Assembly: GCA_945881865.1 (NCBI GenBank)
Contig: CAMCVK010000002.1
Location: 186,001 to 250,000 of the forward strand
Length of the DNA stretch: 64,000 nt
Direction: 5' to 3'
Origin: Fimbriimonas ginsengisoli Gsoil 348
GTDB taxonomy: Bacteria; Armatimonadota; Fimbriimonadia; Fimbriimonadales; Fimbriimonadaceae
Within the stretch, counting starts at the first letter, position 1, and each line of letters begins with the position of its first letter. Positions 9,088 to 16,621 of this stretch are shown here, one piece after another. Under the pieces are notes generated by a model, which was not told the origin of the DNA, searched no databases, and saw only the letters and a program-made list of their open reading frames with translations. Position numbers and translations under genes: made by a program.

Positions 9088-10062
9088 CTACTCGATAGAG
9101 ACGGTTTGCCCGGTCCGAACGCTTCGGTACCCAGCCCGGGCCACCGCCGCCGCCCGGAGGCCGTCCTCGGCCGTCACCCGGGGGGCGCGCCGATCTTCAA
9201 TGGCCGACAAAAACTCGTCGATCATCGCGGCATCCAAGTTCGTCCCGTAGCCCGCTACCGAATGCCCGCCAACACCGTACCGATGTATCTCCTGTCCAAA
9301 CATATCGAGTTCTATCGTACCCGAATCTCCCGTCACCGTCATCGTCACGTCCCCCCAAGTTTTGTAGCTACCGGGGCGCGACCAAGAAGCGTCCAGCGTC
9401 GCAAACGTCCCGTCGGCGTATTCGAGCGTCAGCATCGCGGTGTCATCCCAGGCTTGGCCATAGACGTTGCTCCCCGTCTGCGCGTTCACCCGTACCACCG
9501 GCTGGCCCAGCAGGTCCCAAAGCAGGTCCGCGACGTGCACGGTGTGGTCGATCATCGCCCCGCCGCCGGACTGCACCGGATCCGTAAACCAACCGCCCGG
9601 GCAGGTGCCCCGGTTGGTCGCGCAGATCGCCCGAACCTTACCGATGGTGCCGGCCGCGACCCGTTCCTTAAGAGCCGCCCAGGCGGGCGAAAACCGACAC
9701 GGAAACGCCGTCATCACGACGCGGTCGGTTTGCCGCGCCGCTTCACCCACCGCTGCCGCATCGTCCTCGCTGATCACCAGCGGCTTCTCGCAAAGCACGT
9801 GGCACCCCGCCGCCAACGCGGCGAGAATATCTTCGCCGTGGCGTACGTTTTCGCTGCCGATAATGACCGCGTCGCACGCCTCCAGCAGGGCCGAACGGCT
9901 ATCAAATGGCGTCAAGCCGAACCGCTCGCAAAACGCCGCTCCGCGCGCAGCGTCGTGATCCCATAGTCCAACCGCGGTCGCCCGTAAACCGGCGGCTCTT
10001 AACCCGGAAACGAAGGCCGGCACGTGAACGTGCGCCGCGGTAACAAAGCCAACCTGAACCAT
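9088..10062 (-). CDS. Gfo/Idh/MocA family NAD(P)-dependent oxidoreductase
   Basis: A 324-residue protein with an N-terminal Rossmann fold (MVQVGFVTAAHVHVPAFVSG), the CEKPL motif near 92 (CHVLCEKPLVIS) and a C-terminal alpha/beta domain containing GGAMIDHTVHVADLLWDLLG. CEKPL with the downstream DHTVH region is the family signature for sugar or inositol dehydrogenases. The substrate cannot be read from sequence. The gene starts 6 nt after tsaE on the same strand, so they may share a transcript, but a CATAAT hexamer 5 nt before its ATG could also give a separate leaderless start. Confidence 0.9.
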   Translation of the reverse strand: MVQVGFVTAAHVHVPAFVSGLRAAGLRATAVGLWDHDAARGAAFCERFGLTPFDSRSALLEACDAVIIGSENVRHGEDILAALAAGCHVLCEKPLVISEDDAAAVGEAARQTDRVVMTAFPCRFSPAWAALKERVAAGTIGKVRAICATNRGTCPGGWFTDPVQSGGGAMIDHTVHVADLLWDLLGQPVVRVNAQTGSNVYGQAWDDTAMLTLEYADGTFATLDASWSRPGSYKTWGDVTMTVTGDSGTIELDMFGQEIHRYGVGGHSVAGYGTNLDAAMIDEFLSAIEDRRAPRVTAEDGLRAAAVARAGYRSVRTGQTVSIE

Positions 10063-10068
10063 ATGGGA

Positions 10069-10518
10069 TTATGGGCCGCTATCGGTGTCGGACGGGGGAC
10101 GGATTTCGATCTCGCGGGCGTCATTTCCGGCAAATCGAAACTCGACCCACCACGTCGCCCGCTCGCCTTTAAACAGCGCCGGCCGACGCTCCGGCCATTC
10201 GATAAACGCGACCGTGAGGTCGAGCTCATCCTCCAGGCCGAACTCGCCCCCGGTGACCGCCGATTCAAGCCGGTAAAGGTCGGCATGCAAAATCGGCGGA
10301 TCGCTCTCGTACCGGTGCATCAACTGAAACGTCGGCGAGCGCACCGTTCCCCGCTCGCCAGCCGCGCGAACCGCTCCGCGGACGAACGCCGTCTTCCCTG
10401 CCCCGAGCGGACCCGAGAGGGCTACGACGTCGCCGACACGGCATCGCAATAGGAACGCCGCGCCGAGCGCCTGGGTCTCGCTCTCGGATTCGGTGACGTA
10501 AACCTCGACGGGCATCAT
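10069..10518 (-). CDS. tsaE: tRNA threonylcarbamoyladenosine biosynthesis ATPase TsaE
   Basis: 149 residues with Walker A GPLGAGKT (36-43), the RSPTFQLMHRYE switch-like block, HADLYRLE and FIEWPERR, all in the order found in TsaE (YjeE). It works with TsaB, TsaC and TsaD to make t6A at position 37 of ANN-decoding tRNAs. TsaB/C/D genes are not in the window. It is the first gene of a two-gene minus-strand unit with the oxidoreductase, and diverges from the small membrane-protein gene at 10583. Confidence 0.95.
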   Translation of the reverse strand: MMPVEVYVTESESETQALGAAFLLRCRVGDVVALSGPLGAGKTAFVRGAVRAAGERGTVRSPTFQLMHRYESDPPILHADLYRLESAVTGGEFGLEDELDLTVAFIEWPERRPALFKGERATWWVEFRFAGNDAREIEIRPPSDTDSGP

Positions 10519-10582
10519 TTTCTTGTTGGCGGGGGGCCGTTTTTCTTCCGGTTGACCCCTGATTACGTATCATAGATTAGCC

Positions 10583-10789
10583 GTGAGCACAAATCAGGGA
10601 TTCATCGGACTGCAAAACAGTTTTGGCTTCTTCGCCATCCTCACCGGATTCCTGCTCGTAGGCGGCTTCATCATTTTCGGTGCCATCGTCTCGCACGCCA
10701 TCGGAAAAGAGGACATGCTGCGCCGCCGGGCGCAACGGGAAGCGCTTGAATCTGCGAACGCGCCCGCCGAAGGAAAGAGCCGACCATGA
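10583..10789 (+). CDS. Small single-pass membrane protein, unknown function
   Basis: 68 residues starting at GTG. One transmembrane segment covers about residues 15-40 (FGFFAILTGFLLVGGFIIFG) and is followed by a basic, then Ala/Glu-rich cytoplasmic tail. No family is recognised. Its stop overlaps the next start as ATGA (10786-10789), so it is translationally coupled to the six-hairpin-like gene and opens the carbohydrate cluster. A TTGACC at 10552 and TAGATT at 10573 lie upstream with a 15-nt spacer, a possible promoter. Confidence 0.7.
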   Translation: MSTNQGFIGLQNSFGFFAILTGFLLVGGFIIFGAIVSHAIGKEDMLRRRAQREALESANAPAEGKSRP

Positions 10790-11565
10790 ACCCCATCGCA
10801 CCCGAAGCCTTGCCCGCCTTGCAGGACCGCTTGTACGACGAAATCCTGTCCGGCATCGTGAATGGCGTCCCCTTGCCAAACGCCGACGTATACGACCGAC
10901 CGTGGCATCGCGACGCCGCGATGATGCTCCTCGCGTTAGAAACGCGCGGCGAAGCGCACCGCATTCGCGACTGGATCCTTGGCCTAAACGACCCGTTCGA
11001 CCGTAACAATGCGGGGATCGAGGAGCCGGACAACCTCGGCCAGACGCTCTATTTGCTCTCCGTGGCCGCCGACGCCGACCATCCGTTGGTGCCGAAGATT
11101 CTCGAGGCCGCCGCCCGGGTCGTCGAAACCGGTCCCGACGGCCCCCACCTCACCGGCCGCACCGACTTCGCGCCGCATCCGGTTTACCAAACCAAGTGGA
11201 TGAAGTTCGGCCTCGGCGCTCTAGGGCTTCCGGACACTTGGTCGGTGCCCAACGTGTTCGATTCCTACGGCTCCCTCTTCTGGATGAGCCGCACCCCGCA
11301 CGTCGAAGGCCCGCGATTTGATCCCATGGACGGCAACTATCCGTACCTTCAATGGGCCGAGGCGCACTTCTACCGAGAAGCCCCGCGGTGGGATCTGCTC
11401 AGCGAAGGACCGAACCTGACGTGGGAATCCGAAGCCTCGCACGCCAACTATCCCGACCCCGCCCACCGACGTTGCGAACCGCACACCTGGCACGCCGCCG
11501 AGGCATACCTCTACCTCCATCATCTTGGTTTAGAGTTCGATGGCCCAGAGTTCGACCGGCATTGA
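10786..11565 (+). CDS. Six-hairpin glycosidase-like protein
   Basis: A 259-residue protein without signal peptide. RPWHRDAAMMLLALETRGE near 40-58 resembles the W-x-RD block of (alpha/alpha)6-barrel glycosidases. Repeated helical segments and aromatic-rich stretches (WSVPNVFDSYGSLFWMSRTP) support this. The family length is usually larger, so this may be a short barrel or a partial one. The gene is coupled to its neighbours by a 4-bp ATGA overlap upstream and a 4-bp TTGA overlap downstream. The polysaccharide deacetylase and glycosyltransferase that follow suggest a role in making or trimming a surface glycan; catalytic residues are not identified. Confidence 0.6.
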   Translation: MNPIAPEALPALQDRLYDEILSGIVNGVPLPNADVYDRPWHRDAAMMLLALETRGEAHRIRDWILGLNDPFDRNNAGIEEPDNLGQTLYLLSVAADADHPLVPKILEAAARVVETGPDGPHLTGRTDFAPHPVYQTKWMKFGLGALGLPDTWSVPNVFDSYGSLFWMSRTPHVEGPRFDPMDGNYPYLQWAEAHFYREAPRWDLLSEGPNLTWESEASHANYPDPAHRRCEPHTWHAAEAYLYLHHLGLEFDGPEFDRH

Positions 11566-12254
11566 GCGGACTCTCGATCCTCATGTATCACAAGGTGGCG
11601 CGGCCGGGGCCGGACGCGAAGGTTCGCGGGCACTACGTCACCCCGGACCGCTTTTCCCGTCAACTCCGGCTGCTGGACCTGATGCGGATTCCCGCCGCGA
11701 GTATCGATGACCTGGACCGGCACACGAACGGACGGGGCGTGGCCATCACGTTCGACGACGGCTACGCAAACTTTGCGGCGGAAGCGTGGCCTCGCTTACA
11801 GGCGACTCATCGCCCGGCGACCGTCTTCGTCGTGACCGGGCTTCTCGGAAAAACGGACGAATGGGACGGTGGCCAGGAGCCGCTCCTCACTGCCGAATCC
11901 ATTGGAAAACTGGCAGAGGAAGGCGTGGCTTTTGGCTCCCACACGGTGAACCACGCCGACCTGACCGCCGTGCCCCAGGCCACCGCGGTGGTGGAACTTG
12001 AATCCTCCCGGCGACAGCTCGCCGACCTCATTGGCCGCGACGTGACCGGCTTTTGCTATCCTTATGGCCGTTACCACGAAGGCGTCCGTCAGGCGGTGAT
12101 CGCGGCAGGGTACGGTTGGGCGTGTAGCACTCGCAAAGGGGCGAACTCACCGCAGACCGATCGGTTTGCCCTGCGAAGAATCAACGTTCGGGCGGACACC
12201 AGCGCGATCGTTCTCGCGTTGAAGCTGCTGAGGGACCGCGTCCGCAACGACTAA
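11562..12254 (+). CDS. Polysaccharide deacetylase family protein (NodB homology, CE4-like)
   Basis: 230 residues from a TTG start that overlaps the upstream TGA as TTGA, giving MSGLSILMYHKVA. The frame is open further upstream, but the protein similarity begins here. It has LMYHKV, the metal/catalytic motif TFDDGY (ITFDDGYANF near 63), SHTVNHADL (zinc-binding H-x(3-4)-H) and CYPYGRYHEGV. These are the NodB-domain motifs of enzymes that remove N- or O-acetyl groups from sugars. The absence of a signal peptide suggests cytoplasmic action or an undetected anchor. It belongs to the carbohydrate cluster. Confidence 0.88.
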   Translation: MSGLSILMYHKVARPGPDAKVRGHYVTPDRFSRQLRLLDLMRIPAASIDDLDRHTNGRGVAITFDDGYANFAAEAWPRLQATHRPATVFVVTGLLGKTDEWDGGQEPLLTAESIGKLAEEGVAFGSHTVNHADLTAVPQATAVVELESSRRQLADLIGRDVTGFCYPYGRYHEGVRQAVIAAGYGWACSTRKGANSPQTDRFALRRINVRADTSAIVLALKLLRDRVRND

Positions 12255-12276
12255 GAAACTCAGACTCTGCCACGGT

Positions 12277-12282
12277 TAGATT
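12277..12282 (+). promoter_or_regulatory. -10-like TAGATT 6 nt upstream of the GT4 start
   Basis: TAGATT is followed by 6 nt and then ATG at 12289, with no Shine-Dalgarno. Possible leaderless promoter. The -35 region is weak. Confidence 0.4.
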
Positions 12283-12288
12283 CTTTTC

Positions 12289-13479
12289 ATGTCCTTCTCC
12301 CGATCCCGGTCGAACCCCGCATCCAGCTCCGGCGACGACAGCCGATACACCTCCGCGCGCCGAATTCTGCAAGTTTGCTCGGCCCGTGAGGCGGTGTACG
12401 GGGCGGTAGTTAGCCTGATGACCCTAGCCGAGCATCAACGCTTAGCCGGAAACGAGGTCGAATTTTGTACGTTCGAGGGAATGCCGTTTGGCGACCAAGT
12501 ACGCGAGCGCGGATTCCGCACCCACGAAGTGAGCCACCGGTACAAGGTCGACTTCCGCGCCGTCGGCAAGATGATGCGCATTATGCGACGAGGCACGTTC
12601 GACGTCGTTCACACGCACCTCTCGACGTCGAGCCTCAACGGCGGCCTCGCCGCCCGTCTGGTGCGCTTGCCCGTCGTGAGCACGGTGCACGGAATGAGCG
12701 GCAAGCTCTCGTTTATGTTTGCCGATCACCTGATCGGGGTTTCGCAACAAGTCAAGACCCACCTGATCCGCCAGGGCGTCGCGCCCGAAAAAGTGAGTGT
12801 GGTTTACAACGGCATCGACCTTGCCGCCTGGACGCTCGACGCCGACGCGGCCCGCGAGAAGCTCGGCCTGGCTGCCGCCGGTCCGGTCCTCGGAACCGTT
12901 TCGCGCATCACCGCCTCCAAGGGAATCGACGACGGCATCCGGGTGGTGGCCGCTCTGCTACCCGAGTTTCCGAGGCTCCGCTACCTGCTTGTGGGTGACG
13001 GCGACGCGGTCGAATCGTGCCGGGCATTGGCAAAAGACCTCGGAGTGCTCGACGCCATCCAATTTGCTGGTTACCAGGCCGACGTCCGGCCGTTTCTTGC
13101 CGCGATGGATCTCTTTCTTTTTCCTTCTCGGAAGGAGGCGATGGGGATCGCGCTCGTCGAGGCGATGTCCGCCGGGCTGGCGACCGTTGCCACACGCGTG
13201 GACGGCATTCCGGAGGTCATCTCCGCCGACGTTGGACTCCTCTGCGCAGAGCGGGACGTCACCGGATTTACGCAAGCTTGCCGGGACCTGCTGCACGATT
13301 CGACGCGCCGCGTCGCCTTCGGTGCCAACGCTCGCCTTCGGGCCGAGAACGTGTTTAGCGCGCGTGCCATGGAGCGCGCCACCGCCGACGTTTACCAAAA
13401 GCTCATCGAGGGTCGGCCACGCCGCAGCGGCGATCCTTCCGGCGAACGGGACTTTTCGCGGAAACGCAAAGTCTCTTAA
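12289..13479 (+). CDS. Glycosyltransferase family 4 protein
   Basis: 396 residues with the GT-B layout. The acceptor-side N-terminal domain contains VHTHLSTSSLNG and VSTVHGM. The C-terminal donor domain has VVYNGIDLAAW, GTVSRITASKGIDDGI, YLLVGDG and the E-x7-E motif region PSRKEAMGIALVEAMSAGL near 280. Family 4 enzymes move sugars from nucleotide donors onto lipid or glycan acceptors. The first 23 residues are Ser/Arg-rich and may be an extension; a later start is possible. It lies 34 nt after the deacetylase gene, has its own possible promoter, and probably works on the same surface polymer. Confidence 0.9.
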   Translation: MSFSRSRSNPASSSGDDSRYTSARRILQVCSAREAVYGAVVSLMTLAEHQRLAGNEVEFCTFEGMPFGDQVRERGFRTHEVSHRYKVDFRAVGKMMRIMRRGTFDVVHTHLSTSSLNGGLAARLVRLPVVSTVHGMSGKLSFMFADHLIGVSQQVKTHLIRQGVAPEKVSVVYNGIDLAAWTLDADAAREKLGLAAAGPVLGTVSRITASKGIDDGIRVVAALLPEFPRLRYLLVGDGDAVESCRALAKDLGVLDAIQFAGYQADVRPFLAAMDLFLFPSRKEAMGIALVEAMSAGLATVATRVDGIPEVISADVGLLCAERDVTGFTQACRDLLHDSTRRVAFGANARLRAENVFSARAMERATADVYQKLIEGRPRRSGDPSGERDFSRKRKVS

Positions 13480-13490
13480 CATTACCGAGT

Positions 13491-13496
13491 TACCTT
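13491..13496 (+). promoter_or_regulatory. -10-like TACCTT 6 nt upstream of GTG at 13503
   Basis: TACCTT-N6-GTG with no Shine-Dalgarno. Part of the leaderless-type pattern. Confidence 0.4.
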
Positions 13497-13502
13497 GTCC
13501 GC

Positions 13503-14186
13503 GTGAAAATCAGCCACGCATCTCTGATTCTTCTGGCAACGATGGTTGCCTTCGGTTGCGAACCCAAGGCTTTGCAGCTTAAGGCTGCCGCCGAGCCCCA
13601 ACTTCCGGCCGGATGGACCACGGCGAACGACGGCGAGTCCGGCGTTTCCATTGCTACCGCCCAGGGCTGGCGGGTCGGCGTTCCGCGCAGCGACGTCTCG
13701 ATCCCTGGAATGGACTCAATGGGTGGCGACGCGTCAGCCGGCAGCGGTATGTCGGACGTTTTAAAGGATTTCGCCCGGCAGGAAAACAAGCAGGAGCAAG
13801 AAGCCCTAGAGCGACTCCGCGAGAAGGGCATCGTGCTGAACCTCGTCGACGCCTCGCGGCCGCTACCCGGCGAGCTTTACACCCGGTACCAGGTTGAGGT
13901 CCGGGAATCCCCGCGCAACCTAACCCTGGACGAAGCCGTCGCGCACGAGCGCGGCAAGATGACCGGAGAGGACGCCGGTGCGGCGGTGGAGCTCGCCGTT
14001 GGGAAAGCCTGGCGTTTGATCGCCGACGGCAAGAACCGGATCGGCGACCAGAAAACGCACATCAGCTACGTGCTGGTGGACGGAAAGAAGCAATTCACGA
14101 TCCGATTCATCGCCACCAACAATCCGACGGCGGTCACGCAGATCGAGGCGGCGGTTGCCGACTCGTTCCGATACAAACCGAACTAG
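13503..14186 (+). CDS. Putative lipoprotein of unknown function
   Basis: 227 residues from GTG. The N-terminus MKISHASLILLATMVAFGC looks like a type II signal peptide with Cys19 as the lipidation site, though the box AFGC is not ideal. The mature part has charged coiled stretches (QENKQEQEALERLREKG near 97) followed by a beta-rich domain ending FIATNNPTAVTQIEAAVADSF, a style seen in PsbP/DUF1795-like proteins. The protein at 61859 has a similar style. No catalytic residues are seen. Its stop codon overlaps the convergent pspA stop (CTAG at 14183-14186). Confidence 0.7.
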   Translation: MKISHASLILLATMVAFGCEPKALQLKAAAEPQLPAGWTTANDGESGVSIATAQGWRVGVPRSDVSIPGMDSMGGDASAGSGMSDVLKDFARQENKQEQEALERLREKGIVLNLVDASRPLPGELYTRYQVEVRESPRNLTLDEAVAHERGKMTGEDAGAAVELAVGKAWRLIADGKNRIGDQKTHISYVLVDGKKQFTIRFIATNNPTAVTQIEAAVADSFRYKPN

Positions 14187-14986
14187 GCGCCCTTCAAACG
14201 GCGCTCAAGCTCTTCAAGCTCGCGCTCGGCTTCCGACTTCGCAACGGCTTCGTTGGCGGCGTCGAGGGACGGGGCGCCACCCACGCCAACCGAGACGGTG
14301 GATGCCGGAGCCGACGTCGTTTGCTGCCGCATCCCCAGCCGGGCTTCCAGCTTTTCGAGTTCCGTTTCGGCTTCCATGTCTCGCGCCTGGTCTTCCATCG
14401 CGAGCATCTTGCCCTGCAACGACGTGCCGAGCATTTCTTGCCGGGCGGCAGCTTCGCTCTGGGCTTCTCGAATCTTCTCCTGCGCGGCGCCAAAACCCTC
14501 GAACTGGTTCTCGAAAGTAAGGCCATCCAGCGCCTTCGAGATCGAATTTTGAATCTGAGCTTGCTTCCACTGCGCCTTCATCGCGAGGGCCTCGGCGGTC
14601 TTCTTTCGGACCTCCTCCTCTTGGCGCTTCATCGCGATCTTCACCTGCTCCACGGTCTGGACGGCGGCATCGTAGGATTCCTGCAGCGTCGTGACGCTGG
14701 CGTCGTGGTTCATTTTCTCGCGCATGAACTGCGTCGCGAGTTCGCGGTTGCCCGTTTTGAGAGCCGTTGCTGCCTGCGATTCTAGCTGGGCCGATTTCTT
14801 CTTCGCCTCTTCCAGCATGCCCTGAAGACGATTCTTCTGGGTGATCGCTTGAACGGCACGCTCGCGGTTAGCAACCAGCGAGACCTCCATGTCGCGCCGG
14901 GCCTGATCCAGCATCATTTCCGGATCCTCCAGACGGTCCATGGTTCGGTTGAACAAGCTGCGGATCCAGTTGAAAAATCGGTTCAT
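14183..14986 (-). CDS. PspA/IM30 (Vipp1) family membrane-remodelling protein
   Basis: 267 residues, almost wholly helical. It starts with the amphipathic helix MNRFFNWIRSLFNRTMD typical of PspA/IM30, followed by EDPEMMLDQARRDME and long heptad-rich coiled coils (LEEAKKKSAQLESQAATAL). The family forms ESCRT-III-like rods that protect the inner membrane under stress. A C-terminal extension (about 225-267) is Ala/Glu-rich. No psp regulators are nearby. A perfect TATAAT lies about 65 nt upstream, implying a leader of some 55 nt. Confidence 0.9.
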   Translation of the reverse strand: MNRFFNWIRSLFNRTMDRLEDPEMMLDQARRDMEVSLVANRERAVQAITQKNRLQGMLEEAKKKSAQLESQAATALKTGNRELATQFMREKMNHDASVTTLQESYDAAVQTVEQVKIAMKRQEEEVRKKTAEALAMKAQWKQAQIQNSISKALDGLTFENQFEGFGAAQEKIREAQSEAAARQEMLGTSLQGKMLAMEDQARDMEAETELEKLEARLGMRQQTTSAPASTVSVGVGGAPSLDAANEAVAKSEAERELEELERRLKGA

Positions 14987-15049
14987 GAGGCGAAGAAGAA
15001 TCTCCCGTTCTAAGGCTTTTAACGGTCATTCCCGTTCAAAGTTGCCCGC

Positions 15050-15055
15050 ATTATA
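15050..15055 (-). promoter_or_regulatory. TATAAT -10 element upstream of the PspA gene
   Basis: A perfect TATAAT on the minus strand 64 nt before the ATG at 14986. The hexamer 17 nt upstream is a poor -35. Confidence 0.4.
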
Positions 15056-15086
15056 CTATCGGCACCGGGCAGAAAGTCTTTAAGGA

Positions 15087-16577
15087 CTATCGGCCTTTTG
15101 GAATTGGCGCGGGTGATTTCTTCCCGCCGGACCCTTTTCCGCCTTTGCGACTTCCCCGTCCCCCAGGCGAAGTGCCGCGCGAGAGGTTGTCGGTGCCAAC
15201 TCTGTTGGTCCCTCCGGCCAGCGTAGGGTCGGCCCGGAAGTCGCGGCGGTGCACCATCTGGTCCAAAATCTCCGCCTCGTACCCGGCCAAGCCGTCGAGG
15301 GTCGAAACCTTCCGTGCGGCTGCCACCCGGTTCAGCACGGCCGTGAGCGGCTCGATGTTGCCGGTATGGACGCTTCGGTCCAGTAGGATCGCCAGGCCAA
15401 CCTCGCTGCGAATGACGTCTTGCACGGTCCCGGTAAGCGGCGGGCCATCCGCCAGCCGGACGGTAATCGGCCGCTTGCCGGGCCAGTAAATCTCCTGCGC
15501 CACCATGAGCTGCGCCATGCGGAACCCAGCGCACTTTTCTCCGGCGCGCTGAAATACGGCGATCAGTCGTTTGTCCTCGATGACTTCCGCGTTGGCCTTT
15601 GCTCCCGACAACTCAACCCCCGTACGCGGGCTCACGACGCGGAGCTTGCCTTCCGGCGAGACGTCCACGCCGTAGCGGCGAAAGGTTTCCTCAAAAACGT
15701 CTGGCTCGAGGGTTTTCAGCCGAAGCAATACGAGACCAAGGGATCCGCCACCTTCGGTTCGGGCGGCGAACTGGATGAACCCGACGCTGACGAAACCCGT
15801 ATCGTAGGTGTTCACCGAATCGAAGCCGCCCTCGAGCCCCGAGACCGCACGGAATACGCGCATCTCCTTCTCTTCCAGCCCGGCGGCGGTCCGCAGAACA
15901 TTGAGCTCGGCGTCGTCCAGCTTTTTCAGCGGGACGCCCGGAAAGACGACGCCGTTATCGGCCCGGAGCGACGGGTACCGGTGCCGGACGTTCACGCGGT
16001 CTTGGTACCGGTACGGCCCATCCTCGAACTGCACCACGTACTCGTTCGGGACGCAGACTTCCAGGAAACTAGGCGGCATCCCACAGCGCGCCAGAAGGTC
16101 CGCCGGAATCGGGTCCGACCGGCGGTCAACAACCGGCTTGCTCGTAACTGGCTCCGGGAGTCCGGGGGTCGAAGCCGGGTCTGCAACGGGTGGTTCGCCA
16201 ACCGGCGGAACGGATGCCACAGGGGCGCCACCGATAAGGAGAGCTTCTCCGGCGGCCCTGCACCTGGCAATGTCGCGCTCAATCCAGGCGTCCCAAACCG
16301 TTCGGGTGGCCTTGGGCACGTTCGGCAGGCGGTTATAGTCGAATAGCCAGCGCGAGGCGGCGGAGGTCGGCCGCACTGCCGGTTTGCCCGGCTGAACTGC
16401 GTAACGGTCGGTCTCTGCCCAAAAGGCCAAAATCTTCGCCGATTCATCCACCGAGAAGCTGGGCCCCGACTCCTGAACCGGAGTCCGGACTTTATCAACG
16501 ACGCCCAGCCCCTTTAAACCGGGGGACGTCGTCGCAAGGCTCATCGTGAGCGCGGCGACCGCGGAAAGATTCAGCAT
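15087..16577 (-). CDS. Secreted lysozyme-fold-like protein (putative)
   Basis: 496 residues with a probable signal peptide (MLNLSAVAALTMSLATTSP). A Pro-rich linker (about 115-150) precedes a C-terminal domain. In that domain Glu249 sits in VSGLEGGFDSVNTYDTGFVSVGFIQF-type sequence, which resembles the catalytic-Glu helix and G-F-x-Q region of lysozyme-fold enzymes (GH19/23/24/46). A peptidoglycan or chitosan-like substrate would fit, but the assignment is by pattern only. The C-terminus is a disordered Gly/Lys/Ser-rich basic tail (GGRGSRKGGKGSGGKKS). The start is supported by AAGGTGG and AGG upstream. Confidence 0.55.
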   Translation of the reverse strand: MLNLSAVAALTMSLATTSPGLKGLGVVDKVRTPVQESGPSFSVDESAKILAFWAETDRYAVQPGKPAVRPTSAASRWLFDYNRLPNVPKATRTVWDAWIERDIARCRAAGEALLIGGAPVASVPPVGEPPVADPASTPGLPEPVTSKPVVDRRSDPIPADLLARCGMPPSFLEVCVPNEYVVQFEDGPYRYQDRVNVRHRYPSLRADNGVVFPGVPLKKLDDAELNVLRTAAGLEEKEMRVFRAVSGLEGGFDSVNTYDTGFVSVGFIQFAARTEGGGSLGLVLLRLKTLEPDVFEETFRRYGVDVSPEGKLRVVSPRTGVELSGAKANAEVIEDKRLIAVFQRAGEKCAGFRMAQLMVAQEIYWPGKRPITVRLADGPPLTGTVQDVIRSEVGLAILLDRSVHTGNIEPLTAVLNRVAAARKVSTLDGLAGYEAEILDQMVHRRDFRADPTLAGGTNRVGTDNLSRGTSPGGRGSRKGGKGSGGKKSPAPIPKGR

Positions 16578-16595
16578 CCTGCTACTTCCACCTTT

Positions 16596-16601
16596 ATTAT
16601 A
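16596..16601 (-). promoter_or_regulatory. TATAAT -10 element upstream of the lysozyme-like gene
   Basis: TATAAT on the minus strand 18 nt before the ATG, followed by AAAGGTGG as a Shine-Dalgarno. It lies in the 44-nt gap after hslU, so this gene is probably transcribed separately from hslU. Confidence 0.5.
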
Positions 16602-16621
16602 GGCAGACGTTAGCGAATTCT

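Noticed and set aside
11352-11561. Long N-terminal extension of the polysaccharide deacetylase
   Set aside because: The extension lies over the preceding gene and is Arg/Pro-rich; the conserved domain starts right after the TTG at 11562.
15050-15086. Terminator hairpin downstream of the lysozyme-like gene
   Set aside because: Only a 4-bp AGTC/GACT stem can be formed and there is no T-run.
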